NCBI GenBank assembly: GCA_026982255.1
Contig: JALSHL010000115.1
Coordinates: 1-16,844, forward strand
Length of the DNA: 16,844 nucleotides
Source of the DNA: Paracoccaceae bacterium
GTDB lineage: Bacteria > Pseudomonadota > Alphaproteobacteria > Rhodobacterales > Rhodobacteraceae
Direction of reading: 5' to 3'
The notes under the pieces are model-generated. The model was given only the letters and a program-made list of their open reading frames with translations. It was not told where the DNA came from and ran no database searches. A program made the translations under genes and the position numbers. Shown piece after piece: positions 7,147 through 14,626 of the stretch. Numbering within the stretch: the stretch's first letter is position 1; every line of letters begins with the position of its first letter.

Positions 7147-7683
7147 ATGACCACTCTACTCGGCATTTCCGGCGCGCTACGCAAGGATTCACGCAACACG
7201 GCGCTTGTGAAAGAGGCCGCGCGCCTGTTTGCACCCGACCAATTCATCCTCGCGGACATCGACTTCCCGCTCTATAACGGCGATGTGGAGGACGCGCGCG
7301 GCGTGCCCGAAGCCGTGCAGCGGCTGCACGAGCAAATCAAAGGCGCCGACGCGGTGATTATCTCCACCCCCGAATACAACAAGAACCTGTCCGGTGTGCT
7401 GAAAAACGCCCTCGACTGGCTGTCGCGCGTCCGGCCGCAGCCCTGGGCGAAAAAGCCTGTAGCGATCATGTCTGCCGCCGACGGCCGCGCCGGTGGCGAG
7501 CGGGCGCAATATTCCCTGCGACACGCCATGACCCCGTTCAACCCGCGCATCCTGCAAGGACCGGAAGTGATGATTGCCAATGCTGGCGAGGCTTTCGACG
7601 AAAACGGTCATCTGACCAACGAGGTCTCCATCCGCACCCTCACCCGTCTGATGGACGCGCTGAAGGCCGAAGCGGAGCGCTAA
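7147..7683 (+). CDS. NADPH-dependent FMN reductase (flavodoxin-like quinone/azo reductase family)
   Basis: The 178-residue protein has the flavin-phosphate loop near the N-terminus (GISGALRKDSRNTAL, 6-20) and the second FMN-contact segment STPEYNKNLSGVLKNALDW (73-91), both diagnostic of the NADPH-dependent FMN reductase family that includes ChrR/YieF. Members pass two electrons from NAD(P)H via FMN to quinones, chromate, azo dyes or iron complexes, usually as oxidative-stress protection; the natural substrate cannot be read from sequence. The start ATG 7147 is preceded by an AAGGGGGA purine-rich site. The gene is alone on this strand, divergent from smc, and its stop codon overlaps that of the convergent Trm112-like gene. 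Confidence 0.88.
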   Translation: MTTLLGISGALRKDSRNTALVKEAARLFAPDQFILADIDFPLYNGDVEDARGVPEAVQRLHEQIKGADAVIISTPEYNKNLSGVLKNALDWLSRVRPQPWAKKPVAIMSAADGRAGGERAQYSLRHAMTPFNPRILQGPEVMIANAGEAFDENGHLTNEVSIRTLTRLMDALKAEAER

Positions 7684-7865
7684 TCAAGCCGGCGCGCCTC
7701 GTCCAGCAGCATTACGGGAATCCCGTTGCGGATAGGAAAGGCCAGTCCCGCGGCTTTCGAGATCAGTTCCTGCGCCGCACGATCATATACCAGAGTGTTG
7801 CGGGTCACCGGACAGACCAGCGTTTCCAGAACCTTCGGGTCCGGTATTTGCGACGGTGTGTTCAT
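7680..7865 (-). CDS. Trm112 family protein (YcaR-like)
   Basis: A 61-residue protein with the small Trm112 fold signature: LETLVCPVT near the start and FPIRNGIPVMLLDEAR at the end. Trm112-type proteins act as small activators or scaffolds of methyltransferases in eukaryotes and archaea; the bacterial forms are less well understood. The cysteines that bind zinc in some members are reduced here to one (Cys18, in CPVT), as in many alphaproteobacterial forms. ATG 7865 overlaps the stop of the upstream Lon-domain gene (ATGA), so it is the last gene of that operon. Its stop codon overlaps the stop of the convergent FMN reductase gene (bases 7680-7683, CTAA). Confidence 0.85.
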   Translation of the reverse strand: MNTPSQIPDPKVLETLVCPVTRNTLVYDRAAQELISKAAGLAFPIRNGIPVMLLDEARRLD

Positions 7866-8518
7866 TGCAACGATCCTTTTCCGGCCTTGTCCTTCAATGC
7901 GAACTCCATCAGCATCATCAGGGTCTCGCGCCGGTTGGCCAATGTAGGTGCCTCCAGCAAGGCCTGTTTCTCTTCGGCGGCAAAGGGGTTGAGAATGGCT
8001 AGGGAATTTACCAGCAACTCCTCGTCCGCATCCCGCAGGGTATCCATGTCCGACGACAGGCTGTTGATCGACAGGTATTGCTCCAGCGTGGCCAGAAACG
8101 CCTCGCGGTCGAACCCCTCGTCCGGCGGGGTCTTGCCGAGGTCGGCGGTGAAGCTCGTCCAGTCCACATCGGCGCGCAGATAGGGGCTGAACCCCTCGAT
8201 TTGCCCCAGCAGACGGAACCGGCTCACACCCAGCAGCATGATGCGGTAGCTGCCGTCCTCGGCCTCGTTGAACGAGATCACTCGCCCGGCGCACCCGATC
8301 CGGTGCAGCTCGCTATCCGGCTTCCCCTCGGGCGTGGCGAGCGGCTGGATCATTCCGATCAACCGCTCGGGGGTTTTCAGCACATCCTCCAGCATCGCGA
8401 TATAACGCGGTTCGAAAATGCGCAGTGGCAGATGCGCATTCGGCAACAACAAGGCCCCGGACAGGGGAAACACCGGCAAGATATCCGGCAGATCGCTGGC
8501 TGAAACCTTGCGCGCCAC
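7862..8518 (-). CDS. Lon N-terminal (substrate-binding) domain protein, no protease
   Basis: A 218-residue protein consisting only of the Lon substrate-binding domain: it begins LPVFPLSGALLLPNAHLPLRIFEPRY, and continues with GCAGRVISFNEAEDGSYRIMLLGVSRFRL, as in the N-terminal part of Lon. No ATPase (Walker) motif and no Ser-Lys protease pair follow, so it cannot degrade proteins itself; it may present or recognise substrates, but its role is unknown. It starts at GTG 8518, four bases after the stop of the thioredoxin-domain gene, and overlaps the Trm112-like gene by ATGA. The conserved beginning lies right after the GTG, so no other start fits. Stand-alone Lon-domain proteins next to a thioredoxin/TPR gene are common in alphaproteobacteria. 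Confidence 0.87.
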   Translation of the reverse strand: MARKVSASDLPDILPVFPLSGALLLPNAHLPLRIFEPRYIAMLEDVLKTPERLIGMIQPLATPEGKPDSELHRIGCAGRVISFNEAEDGSYRIMLLGVSRFRLLGQIEGFSPYLRADVDWTSFTADLGKTPPDEGFDREAFLATLEQYLSINSLSSDMDTLRDADEELLVNSLAILNPFAAEEKQALLEAPTLANRRETLMMLMEFALKDKAGKGSLQ

Positions 8519-8522
8519 CCGC

Positions 8523-9407
8523 TCAGACCATGATCAGCGAGGCCAGCTTGCGCCGTCCCGCCTTCGCAGCCTCGTTTTTCGGCCCGAGCGAGTCGAACAG
8601 CGTCAACAGTTGCGCCTTGGCAGCGCCGCCGTTCCATTCGCGATCCCGCTTGAAGGATTCCAGCAGTTGTTCGATTGCCCCTTCGGCATCCCCGTTCGCC
8701 GCCAGCGCCGTTGCCAGATCGAGACGGGCTTGGTGGTTATCGGGGTCGGCCTCGACCGCCTTGCGCAGTTCCGCAGTCTCGCCCACATCCTCGGCCGCCT
8801 CGGCCAGTTCAAGCTGTGCCAGAGCAGCAGCCAGCGCCGGATCGTCCTTCTTACCTTCGGGGATCATGGTCAGGAATCCCTTGGCATGTTCGATATCGCC
8901 CAGCGCCAGATGGGTGCGGATCGCACCGGACAGCGCAGGCAGGCTGGTCTCGTCCTCTTCCAGAATGGCGGCGAAGGTCTGCGCCGCATCCTCCAACTGC
9001 CCGTCCGTCAGCATCTCCTCGGCCATGGCGATGGCGTCTTCCAGACCGCCCGGTCCTTGCGCGCTCACCCGCTGCACGAATTCCTTGAGCTGCGAGGCCG
9101 GTTGCGCGCCCATGAACCCGTCTACCGGCTTGCCGTCGACAAAGGCATAAACCGTCGGGATCGACTGGATCTGCAACTGTGCTGCAATCTGCTGGTTTTC
9201 GTCCACGTTAACCTTGACCATCTTCACCGCTCCACCGGCGGCGGTCACTTCGGCCTCCAGCGCCGGACCGAGCGACTTGCACGGCCCGCACCACGGCGCC
9301 CAGAAATCGACAATCACGGGGGTTTCCTTCGACGCCTCGATCACATCGGCCACGAATGTTGCCTCGGTGGCATCCTTGATCAGGTCGGCATTGTTTTCCA
9401 GTTCCAT
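8523..9407 (-). CDS. thioredoxin domain plus TPR protein (CnoX/YbbN-like)
   Basis: The 294-residue protein has an N-terminal thioredoxin domain with VIVDFWAPWC40-G-P-C43, the cis-proline loop IQSIPTVYAFVDGKPVDG, and a helical TPR-like C-terminal half (about 120-294) rich in Ala/Leu/Glu repeats. This matches the size and build of E. coli CnoX/YbbN (284 residues), a holdase that binds unfolded proteins under oxidative stress and hands them to chaperones. Unlike E. coli CnoX, which lacks the first active-site cysteine, this protein keeps a full C-G-P-C pair and can probably work as an oxidoreductase. ATG 9407 has GGAG seven bases upstream. It is first in an apparent three-gene operon with the Lon-domain and Trm112-like genes, which suggests a role in protein quality control. 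Confidence 0.87.
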   Translation of the reverse strand: MELENNADLIKDATEATFVADVIEASKETPVIVDFWAPWCGPCKSLGPALEAEVTAAGGAVKMVKVNVDENQQIAAQLQIQSIPTVYAFVDGKPVDGFMGAQPASQLKEFVQRVSAQGPGGLEDAIAMAEEMLTDGQLEDAAQTFAAILEEDETSLPALSGAIRTHLALGDIEHAKGFLTMIPEGKKDDPALAAALAQLELAEAAEDVGETAELRKAVEADPDNHQARLDLATALAANGDAEGAIEQLLESFKRDREWNGGAAKAQLLTLFDSLGPKNEAAKAGRRKLASLIMV

Positions 9408-9474
9408 CAGAATTCTCCGTTTCGCGTTTGCGATATATCAGTTGTCTCTAAACTAGGCGCGAAAGGCCGCCGCA

Positions 9475-10071
9475 TCAAGGCGCGCCCATATCTTTCATCA
9501 ACGCGGCGTGGCGCGACAGGAAGTCCGCCTTCACCGCCATCGGCGCGCGCAGGCTCAGAACCGTCCCGCGCAGCGCCTCGGGTTTCGGAATACCGAACAG
9601 CCTGTTTGCCTCGCTTTCCGAGAACCCCGCGATCTGTATCGCCTCCAGCCAGGCCGAGATCCTGTCGGCCCGCTTGATCTGCTGTTTCACGGATTTCGGC
9701 ACTTCTGCCGGCAAGCCGAACCGGATATGCACCGCCGCCATCAGCCGCGCATCCATCGCCTTGTATCCCGGCCCCACCGCCGCCTTGACTGGCGAGATCA
9801 TATCCCCGATCACATACTCCGGCGCATCGTGCAAAAGCGCCGCCAGCCGCCACTTCACCGGCGCTTTCGGCGCGATCAGCCCGTATATCCGTTCCACCAG
9901 AATCGAGTGTTCCGCTACCGAATAGGGATACTCGCCAAAGGTTTGCCCGTTCCAGCGCGCGACAAACGCCAGTCCATGGGCGATGTCCTCGATCTCGATG
10001 TCCAGCGGCGAGGGGTCCAGCAGGTCCAGCCTGCGCCCCGAGAGCATCCGTTGCCATGCACGTGTGGTCAA
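9475..10071 (-). CDS. HD-domain phosphohydrolase, YfbR-like
   Basis: A 198-residue protein with an HD metal-binding domain: His55 in YSVAEHSILVERIYGL, the His81-Asp82 doublet in LAALLHDAPEYVIGDMISPVK, and Asp136 in RADRISAWLEA. This set is typical of HD hydrolases related to 5'-deoxynucleotidase YfbR, which remove phosphate from deoxynucleoside monophosphates; the true substrate is not shown. I prefer TTG 10071 as start, because it gives the familiar N-terminus TTRAWQRMLSGRRLDLLDPS and has an AAGGA site about 8 bases upstream. ATG 10047 is the alternative and would lose eight residues. It is divergent from ahcY (120 bases between starts) and ends 67 bases before the thioredoxin gene on the same strand; those 67 bases show no clear promoter or terminator. 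Confidence 0.82.
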   Translation of the reverse strand: MTTRAWQRMLSGRRLDLLDPSPLDIEIEDIAHGLAFVARWNGQTFGEYPYSVAEHSILVERIYGLIAPKAPVKWRLAALLHDAPEYVIGDMISPVKAAVGPGYKAMDARLMAAVHIRFGLPAEVPKSVKQQIKRADRISAWLEAIQIAGFSESEANRLFGIPKPEALRGTVLSLRAPMAVKADFLSRHAALMKDMGAP

Positions 10072-10120
10072 ATTTCCGTTCCTTTTCCGTGGCCCCCCGT
10101 TTTGCGCGAAATACCCTCTA

Positions 10121-10149
10121 TTGTCGAGAGGTGGGTGCGGTGCTATTGG
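10121..10149 (+). promoter_or_regulatory. candidate promoter and leader of ahcY
   Basis: TTGTCG (10121-10126) and an extended -10, TGC-TATTGG (hexamer 10144-10149), are 17 bases apart. This would start transcripts near 10156, leaving a leader of about 35 bases that ends in AAAGGAG (10176-10182), nine bases before ATG 10192. The -35 overlaps a short inverted repeat, CCTCT (10115-10119) / AGAGG (10127-10131), that could be an operator. The -10 is poor, and the assignment rests on spacing. Confidence 0.3.
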
Positions 10150-10191
10150 GAGCGCAGATTTTATCGCGTGACCATAAAGGAGCCCCCGCGA

Positions 10192-11583
10192 ATGTCCGAT
10201 TACATTGTCAAAGACATCTCCCTTGCCGATTACGGCCGCAAGGAACTGAACATTGCCGAAACCGAAATGCCCGGCCTGATGGCTCTGCGCGCCGAATACG
10301 GCGACAGCAAGCCGCTCAAGGGCGCGCGCATCGCCGGATCGCTGCACATGACCATCCAGACCGCCGTTCTGATGGAAACGCTGGTGGCGCTTGGTGCCGA
10401 AATCCGCTGGGCAAGCTGCAATATTTTCTCGACACAGGACCACGCGGCAGCGGCCATGGCAGCGGCGGGGATTCCGGTATTTGCGGTCAAGGGACAGTCT
10501 TTGGAGGAACACTGGGACTATCAGGACCGTATCTTCCAGTTCGAAGGCGAACCCTGCAACCTGATTCTCGACGATGGTGGCGATGCCACGCTGTATGTTC
10601 TGCTGGGCGCACGGGCCGAAAACGGCGAACCGGAACTGCTGGAAATGCCGCATTCCGAGGAAGAAGAAGCAATCTACGCCCAGATCAAGAAACGCCTTGC
10701 CGCCTCGCCGGGCTGGTTCACAAAACAGCGCGACGCGATCAAGGGCGTGTCCGAGGAAACCACCACCGGCGTGCATCGTCTATATGAACTGGTGAAACAG
10801 GGGCAGCTTCCCTTTCCGGCGATCAACGTCAACGACTCGGTCACCAAATCGAAATTCGACAACAAATACGGTTGCAAGGAATCGCTGGTCGACGGCATCC
10901 GTCGCGCCACCGACACCATGATGGCCGGCAAAACCGCCGTGGTTTGCGGCTATGGCGATGTGGGCAAAGGCTCCGCCGCCTCGCTGCGCGGTGCGGGTGC
11001 CCGCGTGAAGGTCACGGAGATCGACCCGATCTGCGCACTTCAGGCCGCCATGGACGGGTTCGAGGTCGTGACGCTGGAAGACGCCGTCGCCGACGCCGAC
11101 ATCTTCGTCACCACCACCGGCAACAAGGACGTGATCCGCATCGAGCATATGCGGCAGATGAAAGACATGGCGATTGTCGGCAACATCGGGCACTTCGACA
11201 ATGAAATCCAGGTCGCGGCGCTGAAAAACCACAAATGGACCAACATCAAGGACCAGGTGGACATGATCGAAATGCCGAACGGCAACCGCATCATCCTGCT
11301 GTCCGAAGGCCGCCTGCTGAACCTCGGCAACGCCACCGGCCACCCATCCTTCGTGATGTCGGCGAGCTTTACCAATCAGGTGCTGGCACAGATCGAGCTG
11401 TGGGAAAACAACGGCAAATACGACAACGAGGTCTATATCCTGCCCAAACACCTCGACGAAAAGGTCGCCCGCCTGCATCTGGACCGCATCGGTGTGAAAC
11501 TGTCGAAACTGTCGCCGGAACAGGCCGAATACATTGGCGTTACTCCCGAAGGCCCGTTCAAACCGGAACACTACCGCTACTAA
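10192..11583 (+). CDS. ahcY: adenosylhomocysteinase (S-adenosylhomocysteine hydrolase)
   Basis: The 463-residue protein splits S-adenosylhomocysteine into adenosine and homocysteine, clearing the inhibitory by-product of all SAM-dependent methylations and returning homocysteine to methionine. It is unmistakable: N-terminal SLHMTIQTAVLMETL, substrate-site residues in ASCNIFSTQDHAAAAM, the NAD-binding loop GYGDVGKG (253-260), catalytic-region VNDSVTKSKFDNKYG, and the C-terminal KPEHYRY whose last Lys-x-x-x-x-Tyr reaches into the neighbouring subunit. The frame is open far upstream, but ATG 10192 is chosen because MSDYIVKDISLADYG is the conserved beginning and AAAGGAG lies before it. Length fits the usual proteobacterial form. 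It is monocistronic and ends at a strong terminator 13 bases on. Confidence 0.97.
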   Translation: MSDYIVKDISLADYGRKELNIAETEMPGLMALRAEYGDSKPLKGARIAGSLHMTIQTAVLMETLVALGAEIRWASCNIFSTQDHAAAAMAAAGIPVFAVKGQSLEEHWDYQDRIFQFEGEPCNLILDDGGDATLYVLLGARAENGEPELLEMPHSEEEEAIYAQIKKRLAASPGWFTKQRDAIKGVSEETTTGVHRLYELVKQGQLPFPAINVNDSVTKSKFDNKYGCKESLVDGIRRATDTMMAGKTAVVCGYGDVGKGSAASLRGAGARVKVTEIDPICALQAAMDGFEVVTLEDAVADADIFVTTTGNKDVIRIEHMRQMKDMAIVGNIGHFDNEIQVAALKNHKWTNIKDQVDMIEMPNGNRIILLSEGRLLNLGNATGHPSFVMSASFTNQVLAQIELWENNGKYDNEVYILPKHLDEKVARLHLDRIGVKLSKLSPEQAEYIGVTPEGPFKPEHYRY

Positions 11584-11595
11584 CTTCCGAAAACG

Positions 11596-11623
11596 AAAAG
11601 GCCCGCCTGAGGCGGGCCTTTTT
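11596..11623. terminator. bidirectional intrinsic terminator between ahcY and ppk2
   Basis: A 12-base arm (11596-11607, A4 then GGCCCGCC) pairs perfectly with 11611-11622 around a 3-base TGA loop. It has a T-run on the plus side and an A-run on the other, so it can stop transcription from both convergent genes. The ppk2 stop codon lies two bases beyond it. Confidence 0.92.
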
Positions 11624-11624
11624 G

Positions 11625-12542
11625 CTACTTGCGTCCATCCGGGTGCAGGGTTTTGCCCAGAATATGCCGGTCGTTGCCGATCACATGCCCCGCATGGCCG
11701 ACAATGAGCGGATCGGCAGGGGTGGCTACCGTTTCGTCGCGGTCCGGATAGGGCAACGACGACAGGAAATGCCGCATGGTGTTCAGCCGTGCGCGCTTCT
11801 TGTCGTTCGACTTCACAATCGTCCACGGGGCATCGGCGGTGTCGGTATAAAAGAACATCGCCTCTTTCGCTTCGGTATAGTCGTTCCACTTGCCAAGGCT
11901 GGCGCGGTCTATTGGGGAAAGCTTCCACTGCTTCAGCGGGTCGTGTTCGCGCGATTCGAACCGGCGCCGCTGCTCGTCCTGTGTGACCGAGAACCAGTAT
12001 TTGAACAACCAGATACCCGAGCGGGTGAACATCCGTTCCAGTTCCGGCGTCTGGCGCATGAACTCCAGATACTCGCCCGGCGAACAGAACCCCATGACCC
12101 GTTCGACACCGGCGCGATTATACCACGAACGGTCGAAAAACACGATCTCTCCGGCCGAAGGCAGTTGCTGGATATAACGCTGGAAATACCACTGGCTGCG
12201 CTCGCGTTCCGAGGGCTTGTTAAGTGCCACCACCCGCGCGCCACGCGGATTCAGGTGCTCCATAAACCGTTTGATCGTCCCGCCCTTGCCGGCTGCATCG
12301 CGGCCCTCGAACAACACAACGATCTTCTGGCCGGTCTCCTCGACCCACTGTTGCACCTTCAACAATTCGACCTGCAACTTGGCTTTTTCCGCCTCGTATG
12401 CAGCCTTTTTCATCTTTTGTTGATAGGGGTAGCGCGACTGTTCGAACCGTGCTTGCGGCGAATCCTTGGGTACGTTCATATGTTGTGCAATATCAGTGGC
12501 TTCGTTTTCCTGACCGTCATTTGTGGCGGGCGTATCTGTCAT
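11625..12542 (-). CDS. ppk2: polyphosphate kinase 2 (PPK2 family)
   Basis: The 305-residue protein has the PPK2 signature: Walker A FEGRDAAGKGGTIKRF (about 78-93), the lid segment LNKPSERERSQWYFQRYI, Walker B-like FFDRSWYNRAGVERVMGF, then SVTQDEQRRRFESREHDPLKQWKLSPID. PPK2 transfers phosphate between polyphosphate and nucleotides, usually favouring NTP formation from polyphosphate; a single PPK2 domain of about 300 residues points to the class that phosphorylates nucleoside diphosphates. ATG 12542 is chosen because GAGGA lies just upstream; TTG 12563 would add seven residues. The first 30 residues are a polar, probably flexible tail. It follows the phosphonate-type ABC operon on the same strand, with a candidate promoter of its own in the gap. 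Confidence 0.93.
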   Translation of the reverse strand: MTDTPATNDGQENEATDIAQHMNVPKDSPQARFEQSRYPYQQKMKKAAYEAEKAKLQVELLKVQQWVEETGQKIVVLFEGRDAAGKGGTIKRFMEHLNPRGARVVALNKPSERERSQWYFQRYIQQLPSAGEIVFFDRSWYNRAGVERVMGFCSPGEYLEFMRQTPELERMFTRSGIWLFKYWFSVTQDEQRRRFESREHDPLKQWKLSPIDRASLGKWNDYTEAKEAMFFYTDTADAPWTIVKSNDKKRARLNTMRHFLSSLPYPDRDETVATPADPLIVGHAGHVIGNDRHILGKTLHPDGRK

Positions 12543-12586
12543 GGGAATCCTCGTCTGCTTCAATCCCGTCCACTATAGTCGTCCCG

Positions 12587-12614
12587 ACGATAGCACCGCG
12601 TTGATATGAGTCAA
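12587..12614 (-). promoter_or_regulatory. candidate promoter for ppk2
   Basis: On the minus strand TTGACT (12614-12609) and TATCGT (12592-12587) are 16 bases apart, and TGC directly before the -10 makes it an extended -10. It begins only five bases after the permease stop and would give a leader of roughly 38 bases before ATG 12542. No terminator was found between permease and ppk2, so read-through from the transporter is also possible. Confidence 0.45.
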
Positions 12615-12619
12615 TTCTC

Positions 12620-14626
12620 TTAACCGCTGCGCCGCCATGCTTCCGAGCGCCGCAATATCCGGCGCGAAGCCAGCGCATGAATGATCCGCGCCCCCGCATT
12701 GGTATAGAAAATCATCATCCCCATCGCCGCCGCCGGTGCGATATCGCCCGCGTCGTCCATATTCAGAACCGCCACCGAGGCTAGCGCCGTATCCGTCGAA
12801 TACAGGAACACTACCGCTGAAACCGTCGTCATCGCATTGACGAACAGATAGATAGAGATATTCAGGATCGCCGGCATGGATACAGGCACTGTCACCCGCC
12901 AGAACAGCTTGAAAAACGGCTGTTTGAGCGAGGCCGAAACCGACTCGAATTCCGTATCCATCTGTTTCAGCGCCGTTACCGCCGTCAGATGCGATACCGT
13001 ATAGAAATGCGTGACGGTGGAGACAACCAGAATGATCATCGTGCCGTAAATCACGTTCAACGGGTTGGACGGGTTGTTGAAGAAAAAGATATACGACAGC
13101 CCCAGCACCATACCCGGAATCGCCATCGGCAGCATCGCCAGCGCCTGAAACGCCGCGCGCCCCTTCTCGAAACCCTTGGTTTTTTCCACCATATAGGCGC
13201 CAAGAAACACCACCACCGTGCCAATCACCGCCGTCAGGATCGCCATTGTGATCGAATTCTTATACGCCCCCCAGCCGCCGCCATCCATCAGGTCGAAATT
13301 GTAGTTTCGCAGCGACAGGCTCAGGTTATACGGCCAGAATTTCACCAGCGCCGCGAACTGGCACATGGCGATAATGCCGACAATAAACACCGCCACCAGC
13401 GAGGAATAGCCAAGGAAAATCCGGTCGAAGACCTTGTTCGGCTTCGGCTCGTAAACGACCGAGCGCGCCGACAGCAGCGCCACCTGTTTTTTCTGCACCT
13501 GCCGGTCGATGGCAAAGGCCAGAACCGCCGGCACCAGCAGCACAACGGACACCACCGCACCCATCTCGAAATTCTGCTGCCCGATCACCTGCTTGTAGAT
13601 GTCCACCGCCAGCACGTTGAACTTGCCACCGATCACCTTGGGTAGACCGAAATCGGTAATCACCAGATTGAACACTACGAAAGCCGCCGAGAACAACCCG
13701 TAACGCGCCCCGGGAATGGTCACGGTCCAGAAGGTTTTCCAGCGGCTCGCCTTCAACGACACCGCCGCCTCGTAAAGCCGCGCATCGGAAATTGACAGGG
13801 CGGTGGAGATAATAATCATCGCGTGGGGAAAGGTGAAAAAGACCGAGCCGATGACAATCCCGATCGGTCCGTAAATCGTATTCCCCATCAGGAACGCCTT
13901 CAAAATCCCCTGATTACCGAACAGATAGATCAACGCAATACCCGGCAGCAGCGAGGGCACAAGGATCGGCAGCATGGCGATCATGCGGAACACCCCCTTG
14001 AACCGCATGCAACTGCGCGCCAGCGCATAGGCGAACCAGAAGGCCAGCGTCACCGTGATTACCGTAGAAATCGCCGCGATCAGCAGCGAGTTTTCAATCG
14101 ACTGGAACAGCGAGGGGGTCGAGAAATAGCGGGTGAAATTCCCCAGTCCCACGTCCTTCGCCGGCCGGATCACCAGCCGACGGAAGGTGTTGGAATCGAA
14201 CTCCTGCCACTCCGGCCCCGTTTGTCGTTCGGAGCCGACCAGATAGATATCGTCCGCCGTCACCCCGCGGAATTTATACATCACCGGCGAGCGGAAACTG
14301 AAATCGGGAAACAGGTCCGTCAGCCCCAGCCGCCCGTCCGATCCCACTATCAAATCGCCCTTGCTCCAGATCTGCCGATCAGCATTCAGTTCTGCCAGCG
14401 TGACGGGCGGCGTGTTATACCCCCCCGACTCGTCGCTCACCTGCACCTCGAACGCCGTCAGGTCGAAGGCATAGGTCGAGAACGCCTTGGACAGCATCGC
14501 ATAAAGCGGCAGCGCCAGCGCAATCACCAGATAGAGCGCGATCACCAGCATGAACCCGCGCTGCATCCAGTCATCACGCCCCAGCTTGGGTTTCACCAGC
14601 GGGCCGGTCATTTCGGCAGCAGACAT
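12620..14626 (-). CDS. aepW: ABC transporter permease, fused two-domain, 2-aminoethylphosphonate type
   Basis: The 668-residue inner-membrane protein holds two permease domains in tandem, each with an EAA-type loop that docks on the ATPase: EAAVSLKASRWKTFWTVTIPG (about 283) and ESVSASLKQPFFKLFWRVTVP (about 558). About 12-13 hydrophobic segments are visible. The C-terminal VLNMDDAGDIAPAAAMGMMI resembles permeases named PhnU2/AepW for 2-aminoethylphosphonate uptake; iron(III) permeases of the FbpB type are close relatives and the main alternative. Residues about 50-160, between the first membrane helix and the first permease domain, form an unusually long polar stretch, probably periplasmic (contains GRLGLTDLFPDFSFRSPVMY). 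Its ATG overlaps the ATPase stop as TGATG, implying translational coupling. It is last of the three transporter genes. Confidence 0.75.
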   Translation of the reverse strand: MSAAEMTGPLVKPKLGRDDWMQRGFMLVIALYLVIALALPLYAMLSKAFSTYAFDLTAFEVQVSDESGGYNTPPVTLAELNADRQIWSKGDLIVGSDGRLGLTDLFPDFSFRSPVMYKFRGVTADDIYLVGSERQTGPEWQEFDSNTFRRLVIRPAKDVGLGNFTRYFSTPSLFQSIENSLLIAAISTVITVTLAFWFAYALARSCMRFKGVFRMIAMLPILVPSLLPGIALIYLFGNQGILKAFLMGNTIYGPIGIVIGSVFFTFPHAMIIISTALSISDARLYEAAVSLKASRWKTFWTVTIPGARYGLFSAAFVVFNLVITDFGLPKVIGGKFNVLAVDIYKQVIGQQNFEMGAVVSVVLLVPAVLAFAIDRQVQKKQVALLSARSVVYEPKPNKVFDRIFLGYSSLVAVFIVGIIAMCQFAALVKFWPYNLSLSLRNYNFDLMDGGGWGAYKNSITMAILTAVIGTVVVFLGAYMVEKTKGFEKGRAAFQALAMLPMAIPGMVLGLSYIFFFNNPSNPLNVIYGTMIILVVSTVTHFYTVSHLTAVTALKQMDTEFESVSASLKQPFFKLFWRVTVPVSMPAILNISIYLFVNAMTTVSAVVFLYSTDTALASVAVLNMDDAGDIAPAAAMGMMIFYTNAGARIIHALASRRILRRSEAWRRSG

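Noticed and set aside
10139..10190. SAM/SAH or SAM-II riboswitch before ahcY
   Set aside because: The tail GCGTGACCATAAAGGAGC is reminiscent of a SAM/SAH riboswitch 3' side, but no GGTCAC-like 5' partner strand exists upstream, and the SAM-II loop layout is also missing. The likeness is probably chance around a ribosome site.
10780..11928. Minus-strand frame of 382 codons opposite ahcY and running into ppk2
   Set aside because: It runs across a strong bidirectional terminator and covers two certain genes. Its His/Val-rich translation is typical of antisense to GC-rich coding DNA.
12543..12619. Terminator between the permease and ppk2
   Set aside because: The only inverted repeat, around TCGT/ACGA near 12580-12590, has four pairs, no T-run, and overlaps the candidate ppk2 -10.
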